Both the position numbers and the translations under genes were made by a program. The notes below the pieces were generated by a model that was not told the origin of the DNA, made no database searches, and saw only the letters and a program-made list of their open reading frames with translations. A DNA stretch of 64,000 bases from Leptodontidium sp. MPI-SDFR-AT-0119 (lineage: Eukaryota > Ascomycota > Leotiomycetes > Helotiales > Leptodontidiaceae). The stretch is taken from assembly GCA_020726505.1 (NCBI GenBank), contig JAHLEZ010000014.1:558001-622000 (forward strand). The letters run 5' to 3'. Positions 13,001 to 25,594 of this stretch are shown here, piece after piece; within the stretch, counting starts at the first letter, position 1, and the number at the start of each line of letters is the position of its first letter.

Positions 13001-16000
13001 GGGCCGTGTGAGGCCGCTCGCTGCTCGGTCGTAGGCTGGGAAGCTAGACAGCTAGACAGCTAAAATAAATCCCTGTGTCTAAAACCTAGAGAGGTTTGTA
13101 AACGTCTCCTGCGATCTACTCCGTAGGTCTCGGCCATGGAGCAGGCTAACAGACTAATGCGGACGAACAAAACCTGCATGAGAGGTAGGGACTTCTTTCT
13201 TGAGCTCCATACCTACACAGCCGTAGATGCCGACTTGTTTACTTGGATAAGAAGGATCTTCATCATCAAGATCCAGATATATTTCGGATGTTGTTTGCGG
13301 TACCCTTCACTTTGCAGTCGTCAGGTAGTCCCACAAGAACTAGAAAATGCTGAACGGGACCCAAGTTAGATCTGCGAGGAGTACTCCGTAGTGCCGTCGC
13401 GAGTCATGAATGGAAAGCGCCGGCAGACCGTGGCCTGCCTTGTCAGATCTGGGCGCTTAACCCTCTTAGTTTCCAGATTCCTCAGATCTCGGATCATACA
13501 CCATGGAGAGCGGAGGAGAGAGTAGAGTTTCAACTTTCAACTTTCAACTTTACACGTGAGATCCTGATCTACTAGGAAGCCCCTGATCTGGAGAAACGAA
13601 TCTCCGGTCAATATCCAAGGAGATTTGATGTTCCAGGAGACTTACTTCGTTAGAGGGGTTCTGGACAGTGATGGAATCAGCCCTCTTTCTCTTTTTTTTA
13701 TTTATGTACAGTACAAAATTTCTGTGCCTCAAAAAAAAAAATCAATATTATTAGCGGTGCCTTTCTTGCTTTGTCGTTGAAAGTAGCCAGTCAGCGCGCA
13801 CGCATCAAGCAGCTTGCATGTGATGTCGAAGCCTGGAGGCGTCTGTCCAGCGTGCAGTGTGCAGTCCAGTCACTCTCAGGCATGCACACTGCTGGAATAA
13901 TACTGGAATAATACTGGGATCATGCCTTGATAGGTGAGCTCCACTGGGAGCTGCGCTGCTGCTCTCGTCTCGGGGTCACTACGGGCTTGCTGGTGGCGCT
14001 CCGCCAAGTGTCGAGTTGAGTGCAGGCGGTGCTGCTTTGAAGTTCGGCGAAGTGAACGTTTTGAGAATTTGAAGATCCCATCCATCCTTTGCCAATATTG
14101 GAACCCTCTTCTTTGCCCCAGTCTGCCGTTTTGAATCGTGTTTTTCCCTCAAGAAAGCTGGCGGGTCACTCACTCACCGAGGTGGGTGGCTGGATATATC
14201 TGAGTGGGGGTCAAGTTGCAAACGAGGGAGAATAGAGTAGAATGAGGGAATGCTCCGGAATTTCAAATATGTTGCATCCCAGCTGGACCATGTGCGACTG
14301 CATGTGAGTGTGTGCGGCCCTGCAGACGCGGGTGAGATTCATCATGTCACTGGCGAAGGCTGGCTCATGGCTCATGGGCATGACGAAAATACGTGACACC
14401 ACGGTGAGACACACCAGTCAACACCATGGAATCGCGTGGGGGTAGGCCAAGCAAAGCAATTTGGACGGTCGGATTGAGGTTGCCATCCCGCGATCTCTAC
14501 CAGAGTTGATGATGGGTGGACGTCTTTTCGGAGGACGGCCTCCTCCCCGGATGCGGTTGGCTAGATGAAAGCGCGGCTGCCGATGATATTCGAAGCACAG
14601 GGAGGCTGGAGATCGCTGCGAAGTTGAGCCTGTTCTGTTTGACCGGAGATTTGAGAGAGCGGTGACCAGAGGGACAAGAACGGGAGTTGTCAACGGGAAC
14701 ACAGAAACTCAAAGTGACACGACTCGACGCGGGGTGACCTGGTGGGATGGGATGTGGTGAGTAAATTGACGAGGCGGTGATGAGGTTTCTCGGGCCAGAG
14801 AAGGCCAGAGAGGATCCAGGTATTCGCCGGCAGGCTATGATCTCCAGAAGCGTTCAAGTCATGTGATGTTGTCCAGATCCAGAAAATCCTCAAGAGTTTC
14901 AAGAGGGCAGGTCCAGATGTTTGCTAAGGCTAAATTCCCATCATAAAATGTAAACCGCAGCAGTGGTGGGCACGCGACACCTTTATAGACGGTGTGAGAT
15001 TGCGTCTTATCAGGGCGGGCAACAGTGTTTGTTTTTGATAATGATACCATCCTAAAGCATCATCGCGACAAGGCCACTAATCCTCGAACTTGACTCGCGA
15101 GAGCTTCTCCGATACCAGAAGTGATTGCTGTACGCACGCTCATTCGACTTTGCCATGCCCGGGCCCTTGATTCAGCCCAGATCTCACGATATCTCGAGAG
15201 ATAAGTAGACCTCACCTGACAGTCAAAATCCTCATGTTCAGCCAGTAAAGGCACAGAAAAGACAGCGAACGAAGGAGAAGTACGGAGACGTTACACGCCG
15301 GCACTCCCGCCTGCAAGTCAGAGCCCTAGGATCTAGATACCGATCGACTGCAATAGGCAAGTGGAAGCTATCCGGAAAATAAGCACCCAGTCGCTTCCTG
15401 GTATTCGATCTCTTGCCTATCTCCAGTATCATGTGTAACCTCAGATTGCCATGATAGCACGCCTTACTGGGGGAGATAGGGTTGCGAATTACCTTCTCTT
15501 TGAGGCCTTGGCACCGCTCTGAGACCAAGATAGGACGAGCCACCTTCTTCTAGGAGCTGGTACGCCATGGCAGCCATCCATGGCTCAGATAAAAGATAAG
15601 TACGGGCGTCGCCGCCGCCGGCGGTATGAGGGTAGGATAACAGCACGTGGCAGCATGATAGGGGACTTGAATAAAAGAAGTCTCAATCCTTATCTGTGGC
15701 TTGGGCATTTCGTGAGTTGTTCTTAAATACTGCTTGTCCCACATATCTTTGATGTTCTTTCCGGTCTTCTTTTCTGAGATGCTCTCGGAATGTGGGCAGG
15801 GGTTTTAGGGTTCACCAACATATCGCCCACAACAATAAATCTTCGACTTCGACTTCGACGCCGGGAACGATGAGAGGAATTTATTGGAAAGAATCCGAGG
15901 GGTCAAGTTCACCGACTGGAGTTTTCTGGACTGGACTGAATGTTTCATACACCGATATGATGTCAGAGAGTAAGGGTTACTGGATCTCCGCAAGATGAAG

Positions 16001-17069
16001 GATATAACCCGAGCCAGCACGACAGCAATATCTTGCTGAAGCCAAGATAGACATCCAAGGACTCGGAAGATACCCTTTGCGATGCGGAGCAAAAGACTGT
16101 TCAACCATTCGGGTGGATTTGAGACTTCCCAGAATATACAGTTCGGTACTTGATGACGATCGACAAGGACGGTGATATCACAACCACCAAAGTCGACACC
16201 CGGCCGTGATTGCGGAGAAACGTTATCGGTTGGACGATGCAAGGGTCGAAGGGACGGGGCATGTCGACCAAAGATGACCTTCAACAAATCGGTGCAGGAA
16301 TTCCCAGAGAGTCGTGGTTCGGGACTACATGTGTCGACGCCACGCTTCGGTAAACAAACCCGAGGGACGTTGTCACCATGCTGCAGGACAAGAACGATGG
16401 GCAAGAGCGACTACCTTCGCCATCTATTATGGTAGGTCGTGTTTCTTGTCGATGTTCTTTCGCCGGAGGGTGACACAATACTGGGCACCTTGAGGTTGGG
16501 AGTTGAAGATATTGCCGGCCTGGGTGGGAGTGTTGGACCAATGCTCGGGATATGAAAATGCAAGCTAGGTTCCCGAATTGGCCTCGAGATATTGTAGGAT
16601 GGAATTAACGACCGTTTAAATCTCATCACTGTTTTCAGGTTGTCGGGAAGAACAACACACAAACTGAGATGTCTCATATCAAGTAAGAACCTCAAAGCAA
16701 GGCCTTTCTCCCCATGCTTCGTCTTTTTCCCACCCTTGCGTTGATAGATAGAACACCATTTCCCTATGGCGACATCCAACCCATTCCCCCTCTATTCTTA
16801 TTTTGAAAAATATCCCCATGTCTCTTTCATCGATCGCGATCATCAATCAAGTTTCTTCCACCACTCATTGTCCCGAAGTCCCATTTTAGAGCCTCGCTTA
16901 GCACTCCTTTGTTTTCTTCAATTCTCCGCAAGCATCAAACACAACAATGCCCGCAACATCCACTCTGGACGAGTCCATCTCAAATCATGTCCACAATCAT
17001 TTCCTCGGTCTCTCTCCCTCTCTTTTCCCACCAAGTCTCTCATCTGGATCTCCACTTCCAAATGTCAAC

Positions 17070-18497
17070 ATGACGCTTCCCCACCTCGTCATCCAAGGCA
17101 TACTAGCCTATCTATCACTTCTCGTTGCAGCTCAATCCAACCTCATAAACCCCGTCGAACCAACATTCACGAGCATTCAACCCCTCGAAACATCCCCAGC
17201 AACAGTACCCACCATCTCAGCCTCGACCGTCGAGATTGAAGTTCCAAGCATCACAATCCCATCCGCTACCTCTCCAACTCCCGTCCCAGGCGACGACACA
17301 TTCCTCCTGATCGGCTGCTTCAACGAACCACCAGCCATTTCCTCAACTCGAGCTTTGGGCGCAACGGGCAGCTACCTGACTCCCATATTCGCTTCCCAAG
17401 ATGCCCTCACCGTACCTCTGTGTCTCGAAGCTTGCGGGGTGGCATTAGCTCCTAACAGCACTGGCCCGTATACATATGCTGGTGTGGAAAACAGCCGGTA
17501 CAGCACTCTCCGATATTTCCCCAAAATGAGACCATAATAGCTAACAATTCCTCTCAGAGAATGCTACTGTGGCCTGACTCTCTCGCTACTCTCCAAACCA
17601 GTCACAGAAGGCTACTGCGCTTCTCCTTGCGCAGCAGATTCCACCACGATCTGTGGAGGCTACGGCTACCTCTCTCTATACCAACGACGATCCACTCTCA
17701 ACAGCACAAACACTACCACGATTTCCACACCCACAGCCTCGCCCACCATCTCCCCAATCGCCTCAGTATCTCCCTCCCCAAAGGCAAAATCTCACTCCAA
17801 ACACTCGCCCGGATTCTGGATCGGCATCTCCCTCGGGATATTCTTCTTCCTCCTCCTAGCCCTAGCTCTCCTCTGGTACTCGAAACGTCACCGCGCAGCC
17901 AGTCGCGCTCTAGCCCTCTCCAACGCAGGACTCAGCACGACAAACCCCTCTTTCGTCGGCGGTTTCGCTCTCATGCACCCATCCCAGAAACGCAACAGGC
18001 CCGTCAACGCAGTGAATACAGAAGACGGGCGACGCTTCGGCATCGTAGTCGACGACGCCGCTACGGATGCAGAGACGTATGTCAGTCCAATGGAGGGGAG
18101 TCCGGCTTTGAAGGGGATACGGAACCGTCCGACGTTCGAAGAGTGGAAGACTGGTGTTGTGGCGCCTGTTCGGGTTCCTGAAGATCCGGCCGCTATTGCC
18201 AAGTCTGTGGAACTGGATTCTATCGTTAGTCCTGGGGGACAGTCGGACGCTGGATTTGGTGGTTCTGGTGGGGAGCAGAGAGGACATGAGACTCCAATTG
18301 CGGAATTGGCGGATTCTAGATTACCCGTCTCGATTGATAGTAGAGAAAGGGGGATCGTGGATATAGATGGCACAAGAGAGGCTAAACCGGGCCTAGATGA
18401 AAGGGAGTTGGAGAGGAGGTTGAAAGAACTGGGTGGGTCAAGTCCTGTATCCGAGCCCTCTGGGCTGACGAGCAGGATGAGTGAGGCTGATGTGTAA
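17070..18497 (+). CDS. WSC-domain single-pass membrane protein (cell-wall sensor-like)
   Basis: Two exons, 17070..17497 and 17558..18497, give 455 residues. The 60-nt intron (17498..17557; GTACAG donor, GCTAAC branch, CAG acceptor) interrupts the WSC domain. I chose the ATG at 17070 because it begins a clear signal peptide (MTLPHLVIQGILAYLSLLVAA); the upstream in-frame ATG at 16947 would bury it. A Ser/Thr/Pro-rich stretch follows, then a WSC domain from about residue 80 (LIGCF ... YAGVENSRECYCG ... CGGYGYLSLY), a Ser/Thr-rich stalk, a transmembrane helix at about 228-252 (FWIGISLGIFFFLLLALALLWY) with a basic stop-transfer, and a hydrophilic cytoplasmic tail of about 200 residues. This is the layout of fungal WSC/Mid-type wall-stress sensors, although many such proteins have no proven sensing role. 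Confidence 0.9.
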
Positions 18498-18938
18498 GAC
18501 AATACAATAATTCGATACCCCTTTTAAGCGAATCCAAGATTAATAGAAGAAGAGAAATTCAATGATGTGGGAATGCGGAGTGATTTGATCAATTCATGTT
18601 AATTATGGACGATACAGAGGCGTGGGAGTATTGTGTTTAATGTCTGTAATACTTATCTAGTCTGCCACACAAAGAACGGTAGGTACTGTAGGTGAGGGCT
18701 CGTGACGATCCACGTGATGGAATGGTGGATGGTGGCAGCGCGTGCCCTAAGAAGCGGTGAAGATTTCATTTTTGTCTGCTTTTATCTACCAAAACGCCAG
18801 GGGGAAAACTAGAAATCTTCGTTACTATTGAAAAGGGCATCAGACATAAGAGATTCTTTTTTCTAATCGATCGACTATAACTCACTTCCATCGACCGTGT
18901 GTGCAATTTTGAACGTCTGGACCGATCTTGGCTCTCAT
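18498..18938. other. Convergent intergenic spacer
   Basis: About 440 bp between the 3' ends of the WSC gene (+) and the first DUF6594 gene (-). It should hold both 3' UTRs; no other feature was seen. Confidence 0.5.
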
Positions 18939-20541
18939 TTAGGGACAGACAGGGCCGCTCCCGTCACCAAAGTTAGACAGCAGCGTCACAAGAACAGCAG
19001 CATACCTATTCAAATCAGCATACATATAATCGAAACCGATGATTATTGAGGAAGCCTTACCCAACGATGACAATGAAGATGTCGTGGGGAGTGATGTCAA
19101 CAATCACGGACATGGTCACCAAGAAGACCAGCACGAAGATACCTACGACACATGACATCTCTCCTCTGCTGAGATTGCCCAGGTAGAGCAGGAAAATGGG
19201 AGTGAACAGAGCGCTGGTACCGAGACAGACTGCTGCGATCTTGGGGGCGAGGCTTAGTCGGAAGGTTGAGAGGTGGATGACTTTGGACCCTTTACTTGAT
19301 TTGCTTTGCTCGTCTTTTCCTATGAAGAGAGTCTATATTTTACAGAGAGTCAGTGTTGTACTGTACACTCGAATATTGTATGTATCAACCTTTAAGTTTA
19401 AGTTGGGGGAATGGAATATGTCGGCGATGCTTACATGCAGTCTAGACTCGGGGTTATTCTGAAGATACGATTCAATCATATCCTCGACTCGATTACTTTT
19501 CATAGAGCCTGGCGTTTTCCTAGCTGAGATGAAGTCGTCTCTCTGGAAGAGGAAAGCATCTTCACCGCCTTCAAACGAGCGGTTATTGACGTTGAAGTCA
19601 TAGACACTCTTGTGGTTCCGATCTTTCACCCCGTCCAAATCTCTGATTCTGACATATCGGTCGAGAAACTTATCTATATCCCATCCAGTCAGCCATCCTT
19701 TCATATGTTCTTCTTCTTCCGGAACCCTCCTCACAGTATGTTGTCAATTTTTCTTCGATTGTCTCTAACAGGTCTTTCTGCGTCGGGTCCCATTTCTCGT
19801 GGTACTCGATGCTAGTCAGTCGATATCTCATACTATCGTCAGCAGCGTCTTTCCTATCGAGGTCCTGTAGCTTCGTGATGAGTGTCCATAGCTCCACCTG
19901 TTTGATCTCGAGGATGCGCGTCGCGGCGTCGCCGAATCGGCGGAATATGCAGAAGCTGTCGTTTGAGTTTTGGAATGCCGCGAAGCGCGGGATGCCCTGT
20001 TCATGATCCTCGACTGTGTTAGACTTCAGGTCAGCAGATGTTCACTGAGCGGTGGGCTGGGTTGGGAGACTTGCGTTTATTAGGCCTTATTCTGTTGTAT
20101 CCTCGATCGTGTTCGGGCTCTCGGGGACTCTGAGTAGGAGTGTGTACGGAGGGGCGTTTTGGCAGGTTGCCAAGGAGTCGACACCAGCCATCTTGCACGG
20201 ATAACCATCGTGACCCTTCACGATTCGTCAGCAGAAAAGCCAATTTAGTTTCTAATCAAGTATCCGTTACCTTGTGGTAGCTCTCCTGCACTTGAGGCTG
20301 GCGTCAGTGTGTCTGACCCGGTTGAGCTTTCCCCTTCGAATTCGCTTATTGCCGATGTTGATATTCTTTGATGCTGTCGTTTTCGGATCTCGGATTCTTG
20401 CGGCTGCATGGCTGGCAGAGGAGTTCCTAAGGCTCTTTCAGCGCTGTCATGATTGGGGGCGTAAATTTCTGGTGGGGGCGTCAAGATATAGCGGCTCAAG
20501 TCTGGGGCAGTCGCCGCTCTCACGAGAAGTTTCTCGCCCAT
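18939..20541 (-). CDS. DUF6594 family membrane protein, copy 1
   Basis: Six exons, 20541..20271, 20215..20075, 20013..19735, 19673..19435, 19332..19061 and 19005..18939, give 422 residues. The model is supported by phase continuity and by near-identity of exon layout with the second copy at 29.8-31.3 kb (exon 3 is 279 nt in both). The third exon carries the family core: GIPRFAAFQNSNDSFCIFRRF, then a heptad-like Glu/Leu-rich segment. The C-terminus has hydrophobic segments (KIAAVCLGTSALFTPIFLLY, GIFVLVFLVTMSVIVDI and YAAVLVTLLSNF), suggesting membrane anchoring. The second intron (20074..20014) needs a GC donor (GCAAGT) to keep the frame. The N-terminal 130 residues are disordered and less certain; an in-frame ATG at 20592 is an alternative start. 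The molecular function of DUF6594 proteins is not established. Confidence 0.8.
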
Positions 20542-20592
20542 AATGACACATTGAAAAAGGCTGATACACTTGCAAGAGAAGTCTGGGGTCAT

Positions 20593-22695
20593 GATGGCTA
20601 TGTATGAATGTTATGGGAGTTGAAGCCTGATTACTGAGTGCCCAACGTGGTACGGAGCAGGTTGGTAAATCGTCGTCGTCGGCTCGCAGCACACACACCT
20701 TTTGTCACTTCTCCTACGAAACGAACTAATCACAGGGAGAACACCTGGTGGTCACTTATTGCAATCATACACGTACCTACGAGGCTGCGTGTTTGGCGAT
20801 TTTGAGTTATGGCGGTGAAGAGATGGATGGATGGGTGGATGGGTGGTCTCAGGAGGTCGAGTTTTGGGCGGCCAGCAACGATTACGCGAGATGTTTGGTA
20901 GCGACGGATGATGGAGGGGAGGAGACCCTCTGAGCCACAGGGGGACTGCGCTATCTTATATGCCTGGAGGAAGCTCTACCAACACGGAAGGTACAGGTCC
21001 TTGTTGTTATTGGATGGTTTTGGATGGCTTTGTGATACATGACATTGGGCAAATCGGGATCGCTAGAGCATGGGCGACTTTTTCACATGCGAGGCTGAAG
21101 CTGGATGTATCGTAGAAACGAACCCCTGAATTGTTTGTTTCCTCTTGCCGAGTTTTCATATATCTTATTGTTTACCAAACACTTTGTGAATCCAACGCCA
21201 ACATATTAAAATTTTCTTCTCAACAGAATATAGCCACCATCTAACGCTCAACTAGAACCACAAACCAATCTAATCTCCCCGAATATGATACCCCCCAAGC
21301 GCTTTTCGATACCGTATTGCCGTCTCTCAAACATTTGGCCTCCAACGCAGGCGATGGTCGCTCTTTTGGATCGCGGAGGATCTATTTCGCAGGTTTTGTG
21401 GGTGGTGGGTTCTAGAATTCCAATTAGTATGGCATCAGAGAATAGCTTTAAAAGACATACAGAGGGCGGAGAAGCTGGAGCCACGTAACCTGCACCACAG
21501 CCATATTTTCTCTTTTGCTCTCGAGACCCGCGAGTTCCGCTCCAAGCGGTTCTTTGTGGGCAATTGCGGCTTTTATGGCTGCTCTCCAAGCTCACAAATC
21601 CCGGAGTAGTTTCCACGTTCATCTTGTCGGGTGATATATTTCTTTCCCATGTGTTAGCAAAGGTTTTGTTGAAGCTCTCCGATGAGTTGCAGCCTGAAGT
21701 TAAAATAACAAGCGAGGATAGTGGGGTAGAAATTCTTGGCCTGGATGACTCCAAGAACACTGGAAGGTAAACCAAACTGTCAGGACGCCTTACCTATCAG
21801 ACTTGAACTCAAACCAATCCATTCTCAGGTCGTATGAGCTCCCAGTTAGTATTTGGTTTCGCTGGTGCACCCCAATCGCTTTTCAAATAGGTTGTGGTCT
21901 CAGAGTTTCCGTGGGATTCGAAGGAAACGAACGCTTGCCAGAACAGAGAAACCTCTCCGATCGCCTCGAGCTAGCTGAAAGTAGAACCAGAATAACGGTG
22001 AGGAAAGGAGACCCACTAACATGTCATATTATGCATAGATGCATGTGATAAGACGCGAGGTGACCGGTTCATATTGCTTGGGTAGCGGGGAGCCGCGATC
22101 CGTGAAAGGACATGCTGCGCTCGCCCTCAACACGATACCTATAAAACCATGGCGTCGACTTGCTACCTATTTTCTGAACGAGCATCTTGAATCTTCAACG
22201 AACTCGCCGCAATCCCTGCCCGGTTTCGATAGCTGTTCGGAATCTCAACTGCCTGGTAGAATGCTCGCTCTGCTCGGGTGTTTGGTGTCCATGAGGCTCC
22301 CCATTGTCCCTCCCACCTCCGGAAGGAAGTCAAATTGGGTTTGTAGTGGGGTAAACTGCGCCTTCGATTAAATAAAGACGCCCGGTTTGTGTGACTGCAT
22401 GCTCAAGCGAGTGTGTCCCGGCAGTTGGGACACCACTGGAGGAATAGGAAATACATGGAATGTGGCACACAACGTCCTGTGGCAGGCACCCAACGTCTCT
22501 GTTTCACCAGACTTGCAACATCAGATCCTTCGAGGGAGGTGTTTCTTTTATAGGTCAAACGCGACATGTGAATCTGTTTCTCAAACTCGACTTTTTGATC
22601 TTCCCTCGCTTGCTGGAAAATGCAGGGCCTGTCAGCCGTCAGCAGTCTGTACAATTTGATATTTCCGTACGTTCTGGTCCAGCGACCACTCCAGC
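20593..22695. other. Unassigned region
   Basis: No recognisable gene. The longest frame (21248-21775, minus, 175 codons) gives protein without domain, signal peptide or splice context. Other frames are shorter. It may be decayed coding DNA, but I cannot show it. Confidence 0.4.
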
Positions 22696-23197
22696 TCACC
22701 GAGCTTTCAAAAATTTCAATACACCATTTGAGATGAGAGACAACATCTTGGGATCGCGAAATAGTCTAGTAGCATTTTGCGACAACTTTGTTGGCCCCTT
22801 CTGTTGCTGGTTCCCATGTGACAGAGCTTTTCGTGCGCTGTGAAGAACCTGTGGATGGAAACAGCGCTTCAGCAACTGCGATAAGAAAATGTTCGAACAA
22901 AATCATAAGCAGGATTCAAGAAATAAACGATACGCAGAAATTGTCCATGCATTCAACTTTGTACTGAATTTCTGTCAATTTATAAGCAAGAGGATTGGCA
23001 AAGTTGTCAAGTTCTCCAATCTGTTCTCCAACCTGCTGAATCTGCTGAGTTTCGAAACAAACTTGTAAGCGCAAAAAGACAGACGAAAATACATCATCTG
23101 GTGACGGAGAAAGAAAAGCATACAAAATCAAAGAACGAACTTCTCTCAGAGCTGATAAAGGGCTGCCCATATATACATACCCTTTCCCTACCGGCAA
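22696..23197 (-). CDS. Possible 3' exons of an unrecognised gene
   Basis: A plausible exon pair on the minus strand ends at a TGA at 22698..22696. The last exon 22875..22696 (60 codons, basic and helical: SARKALSHGNQQQKG ... LISNGVLKFLKAR) is joined in phase 0 to an exon ending at 22934 through a 58-nt intron (22933..22876, GTATCG/CAG). The upstream exon encodes a Gln/Glu-rich helical stretch (QQIQQVGEQIGELDNF). I could not find a confident start or first exon; 23197 is only the limit of the open frame. No family was recognised. It may be a small gene or the remnant of one. Confidence 0.3.
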
Positions 23198-24789
23198 AGC
23201 CTCGGCTAAACAGGGATTCTCGAATTTAACTTACTGCAAGCAACCCCTCCCGATCTATCTGCCGAAGACACCCAAAAGAACGGATATAGTTCCACAGTTG
23301 GGATTGAATTGGGAAGGTGCTCGAACATGACCTGCTTGCTGCTGGGAACGGGCCGTGTATATGCGTCCGGTCAAGCCCAGCACACGACATCAGTGCATTT
23401 GCAGAAGTGACATCCTATCACAGTCGATACCCCCGCACCACTACATCTGATCGTAACATGCAGCGATCCAAAAACAGCAGAGGTTAAGGCGGGTATCGAA
23501 ACACTCGGAGCAAACGAGCTTTCGATGAAGAGTGGCATCGACACGGCCGAAATCTCAACGCTCAGGCGCCATCTTTTTCGTCTCGGTTTAGAGACAATAG
23601 ACAATTCGGGTCTGCTCTAAGGATTTGACGAAATCAATCGATACAAGATATTTCAGTAAGATTGAGAAATCTATATCGTTATCTAGCATAGAGCTACTAA
23701 TGAAGTGGCTGCTTCTCTTCTTGGTCAAACAAATCATATGGCTAGATGCGTTGTCACCACTCCTCGAACTCAAACTCGGACCCGCATATGGTACTATCGA
23801 GCCTATCAAACACTCGAGAGCCTTCAGCTTGAAGCAGCGATTCCCTAGGATCAGGAATATTCCGCCCAAAGTGAAGACAGGCCACGCTGATGGCAGACGG
23901 CCTGGGATGAGTATTGCTGTTCTTGCCAGCCAGCGAGATGACTTGACGGCGGGGAAGTGAATGGAGGTGACACTGAGTCTACCCTTTCCCAGTTATTGTT
24001 GTTTAGTGAATTGATGATCCATTGACTGTGTTTAGATTAGATCAGATATGTACTAGCCATGAGATAGAACCTGCCTGGTATGAGCTGACATGATGGGATA
24101 GCGCTCTGTACTGACTAAGAGAATCAACCGGATCTTATACTTTTTTTCTCTTCGCTTTTGTGTATTATTGCGTATTCGTTTCTGCAATACCGCTCCAAAA
24201 CCAGTAACCTATCTATTAGCGTCCACATATTTACATAGATGAATACCAGAATGCACCAGAATGCACCTCTCTGCAGCCAAATCCAACAGGTCCAAGAAAT
24301 CTTGCACCAATTAGGAAATGAGTTGGTTCAAAAAGACGACGAAAGGTGTCTTGGCCAAGTTAATCATCATGTTATTAAACCCAAAGGTTATAAGCAGGAT
24401 CGCAGGTTGGATATAACTTGTAAAACACCTGAGGAAGATCTCGAGTAGCCCTGGCTGGGACTGATTATGTAAGTGATGCAGCACCTAGACAACATCCATC
24501 TTTCGTTCATGGGGCATTGTTATTCCTGTAAACCAACAACATCGTCAGCCTCTCGAATCGCAAGCAAGAAGTCGAACGCCGGTAAAGTTTTGTTTCTGAG
24601 CAACACTGAGTTCTAGGATGCTCTGACTCGGCCACACTTAATTCTGCGCACAAGACACGTCCCATCTCCACTTGAAAAGGGGCTCCCATTTCCAGAAAAC
24701 TATCTGTCCAGCTTCCCGTCCTCATCCATCCAGATCCTCTACCATCAAAATTGCCACCAGTACCCCCGAGTCTCCTTGAAATTCCTAGA
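23198..24789. other. Unassigned region with fragmentary open frames
   Basis: Minus-strand frames at 23371-23604 and 23588-23869 have protein-like composition but no domain and no splice chain I can defend. The 24.0-24.79 kb part is the presumed promoter of the adjacent kinase pseudogene. Confidence 0.35.
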
Positions 24790-25594
24790 ATGTCACCCGA
24801 TCTGGAAATCGAAATCATAGATTACTATCCCCCTGGTGTTACGGACATCATTGCATCCAGCTTCAGCTGTTTTCTGGGCCGTATCGACGACAGCACAGTC
24901 CTCAAATACCACATGACAAGAGCCCGGATATCAAAGACCAAGCACGCATTCACATCGAAGCACAAATTTACACTATTCTCGGGGATCATGATCGAATCAT
25001 CAAGTTCAAAGGCGTCGAAGGGACTGGTATCCGTCTTGAATATGCAACATATAGGTCGGTGGCTCAGTACTTAAGGAAGGCCAAAGCCAGCCCAACAACT
25101 TCTCAGAGACTCACGTGGGCACAACAAGCAGCTGAAGGTATGGCCTATATCCACAAACGGGGTGTCCTCCATTGCGACACCAATGCCAACAACCTCCTCC
25201 TCGACCGAAATCTCAACATCAAATTTGCGGACTTCCAAGGGCGGTACTTGTCACCAGATGGCACTATTGCTCTCGATGGTCTTTCATCGGAGAATGTGCA
25301 ATCATATATGCCTCGTTCGGATCCGAACCATGCAGATCAAAAGACGGATATTTTTGCCTTTGGGTCTGCTATCTATTTTATGATGACAGGTCACGAGCCG
25401 TTTCCGGAGCTGGATTCATTCGATGACGATGACGAAGCAGAGATAGTTGCGAGATACAAATCAGGCCAGTTTCCTTTCTGGAACCTCAGCTGGGGGGCCG
25501 CATTGTTCACAACTGTTGGGCGGGAGCATATGGATCGGCTTCGGAGGTGGCTGAAGGGTTTCAAAAGCTCATCGAAGGTATTCTGGACATGTAA
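24790..25594 (+). pseudogene. Protein-kinase-like gene broken by two frameshifts
   Basis: From the ATG at 24790 a kinase N-lobe is read (IDYYPPGVTDIIASSF, then STVLKY with the putative ATP-binding Lys). At about 24910 the frame must change: the kinase continues as HDKSPDIKDQARIHIEAQIY in another frame, with the helix-C Glu. That frame runs through the catalytic loop HCDTNANN (Cys replaces Arg of HRD; Asp and Asn kept) and ADFQG where DFG is usual, to QFP at about 25473. A second single-base shift then restores GGRIVHNCWAGAYGSA and a natural stop at 25592-25594 (ILDM). Each break fits one missing base next to a CC pair. So about 270 codons of a compact fungal kinase are present but not in one frame. 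This is either a recent pseudogene or two assembly errors; no intron with good ends bridges either site. Confidence 0.75.

Larger units (their letters stand above)
6123..17069. other. 11-kb gene-free region upstream of areA
   Basis: I found no exon chain with family similarity over almost 11 kb. Long open frames here (6607-7140, 11642-12241, 12363-12968 and 15805-16404, all minus) give unrecognisable protein without consistent splice context. The stretch is instead full of simple sequence: a 14-C run (7409-7422), a G-tract cluster (7637-7670), a 12-C run (9199-9210), CTCCT pentamers (10031-10074), repeated TACGGAGTA motifs and three TAAATTTACA copies. The first 1-2 kb probably hold the long 5' leader and promoter of areA. 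A non-coding transcript cannot be excluded. Confidence 0.5.

Noticed and set aside
15805..16404. 199-codon minus frame considered as a possible HET-like or transposon relic
   Set aside because: None of the HET motifs nor reverse transcriptase, integrase or transposase signatures could be found in any minus frame.
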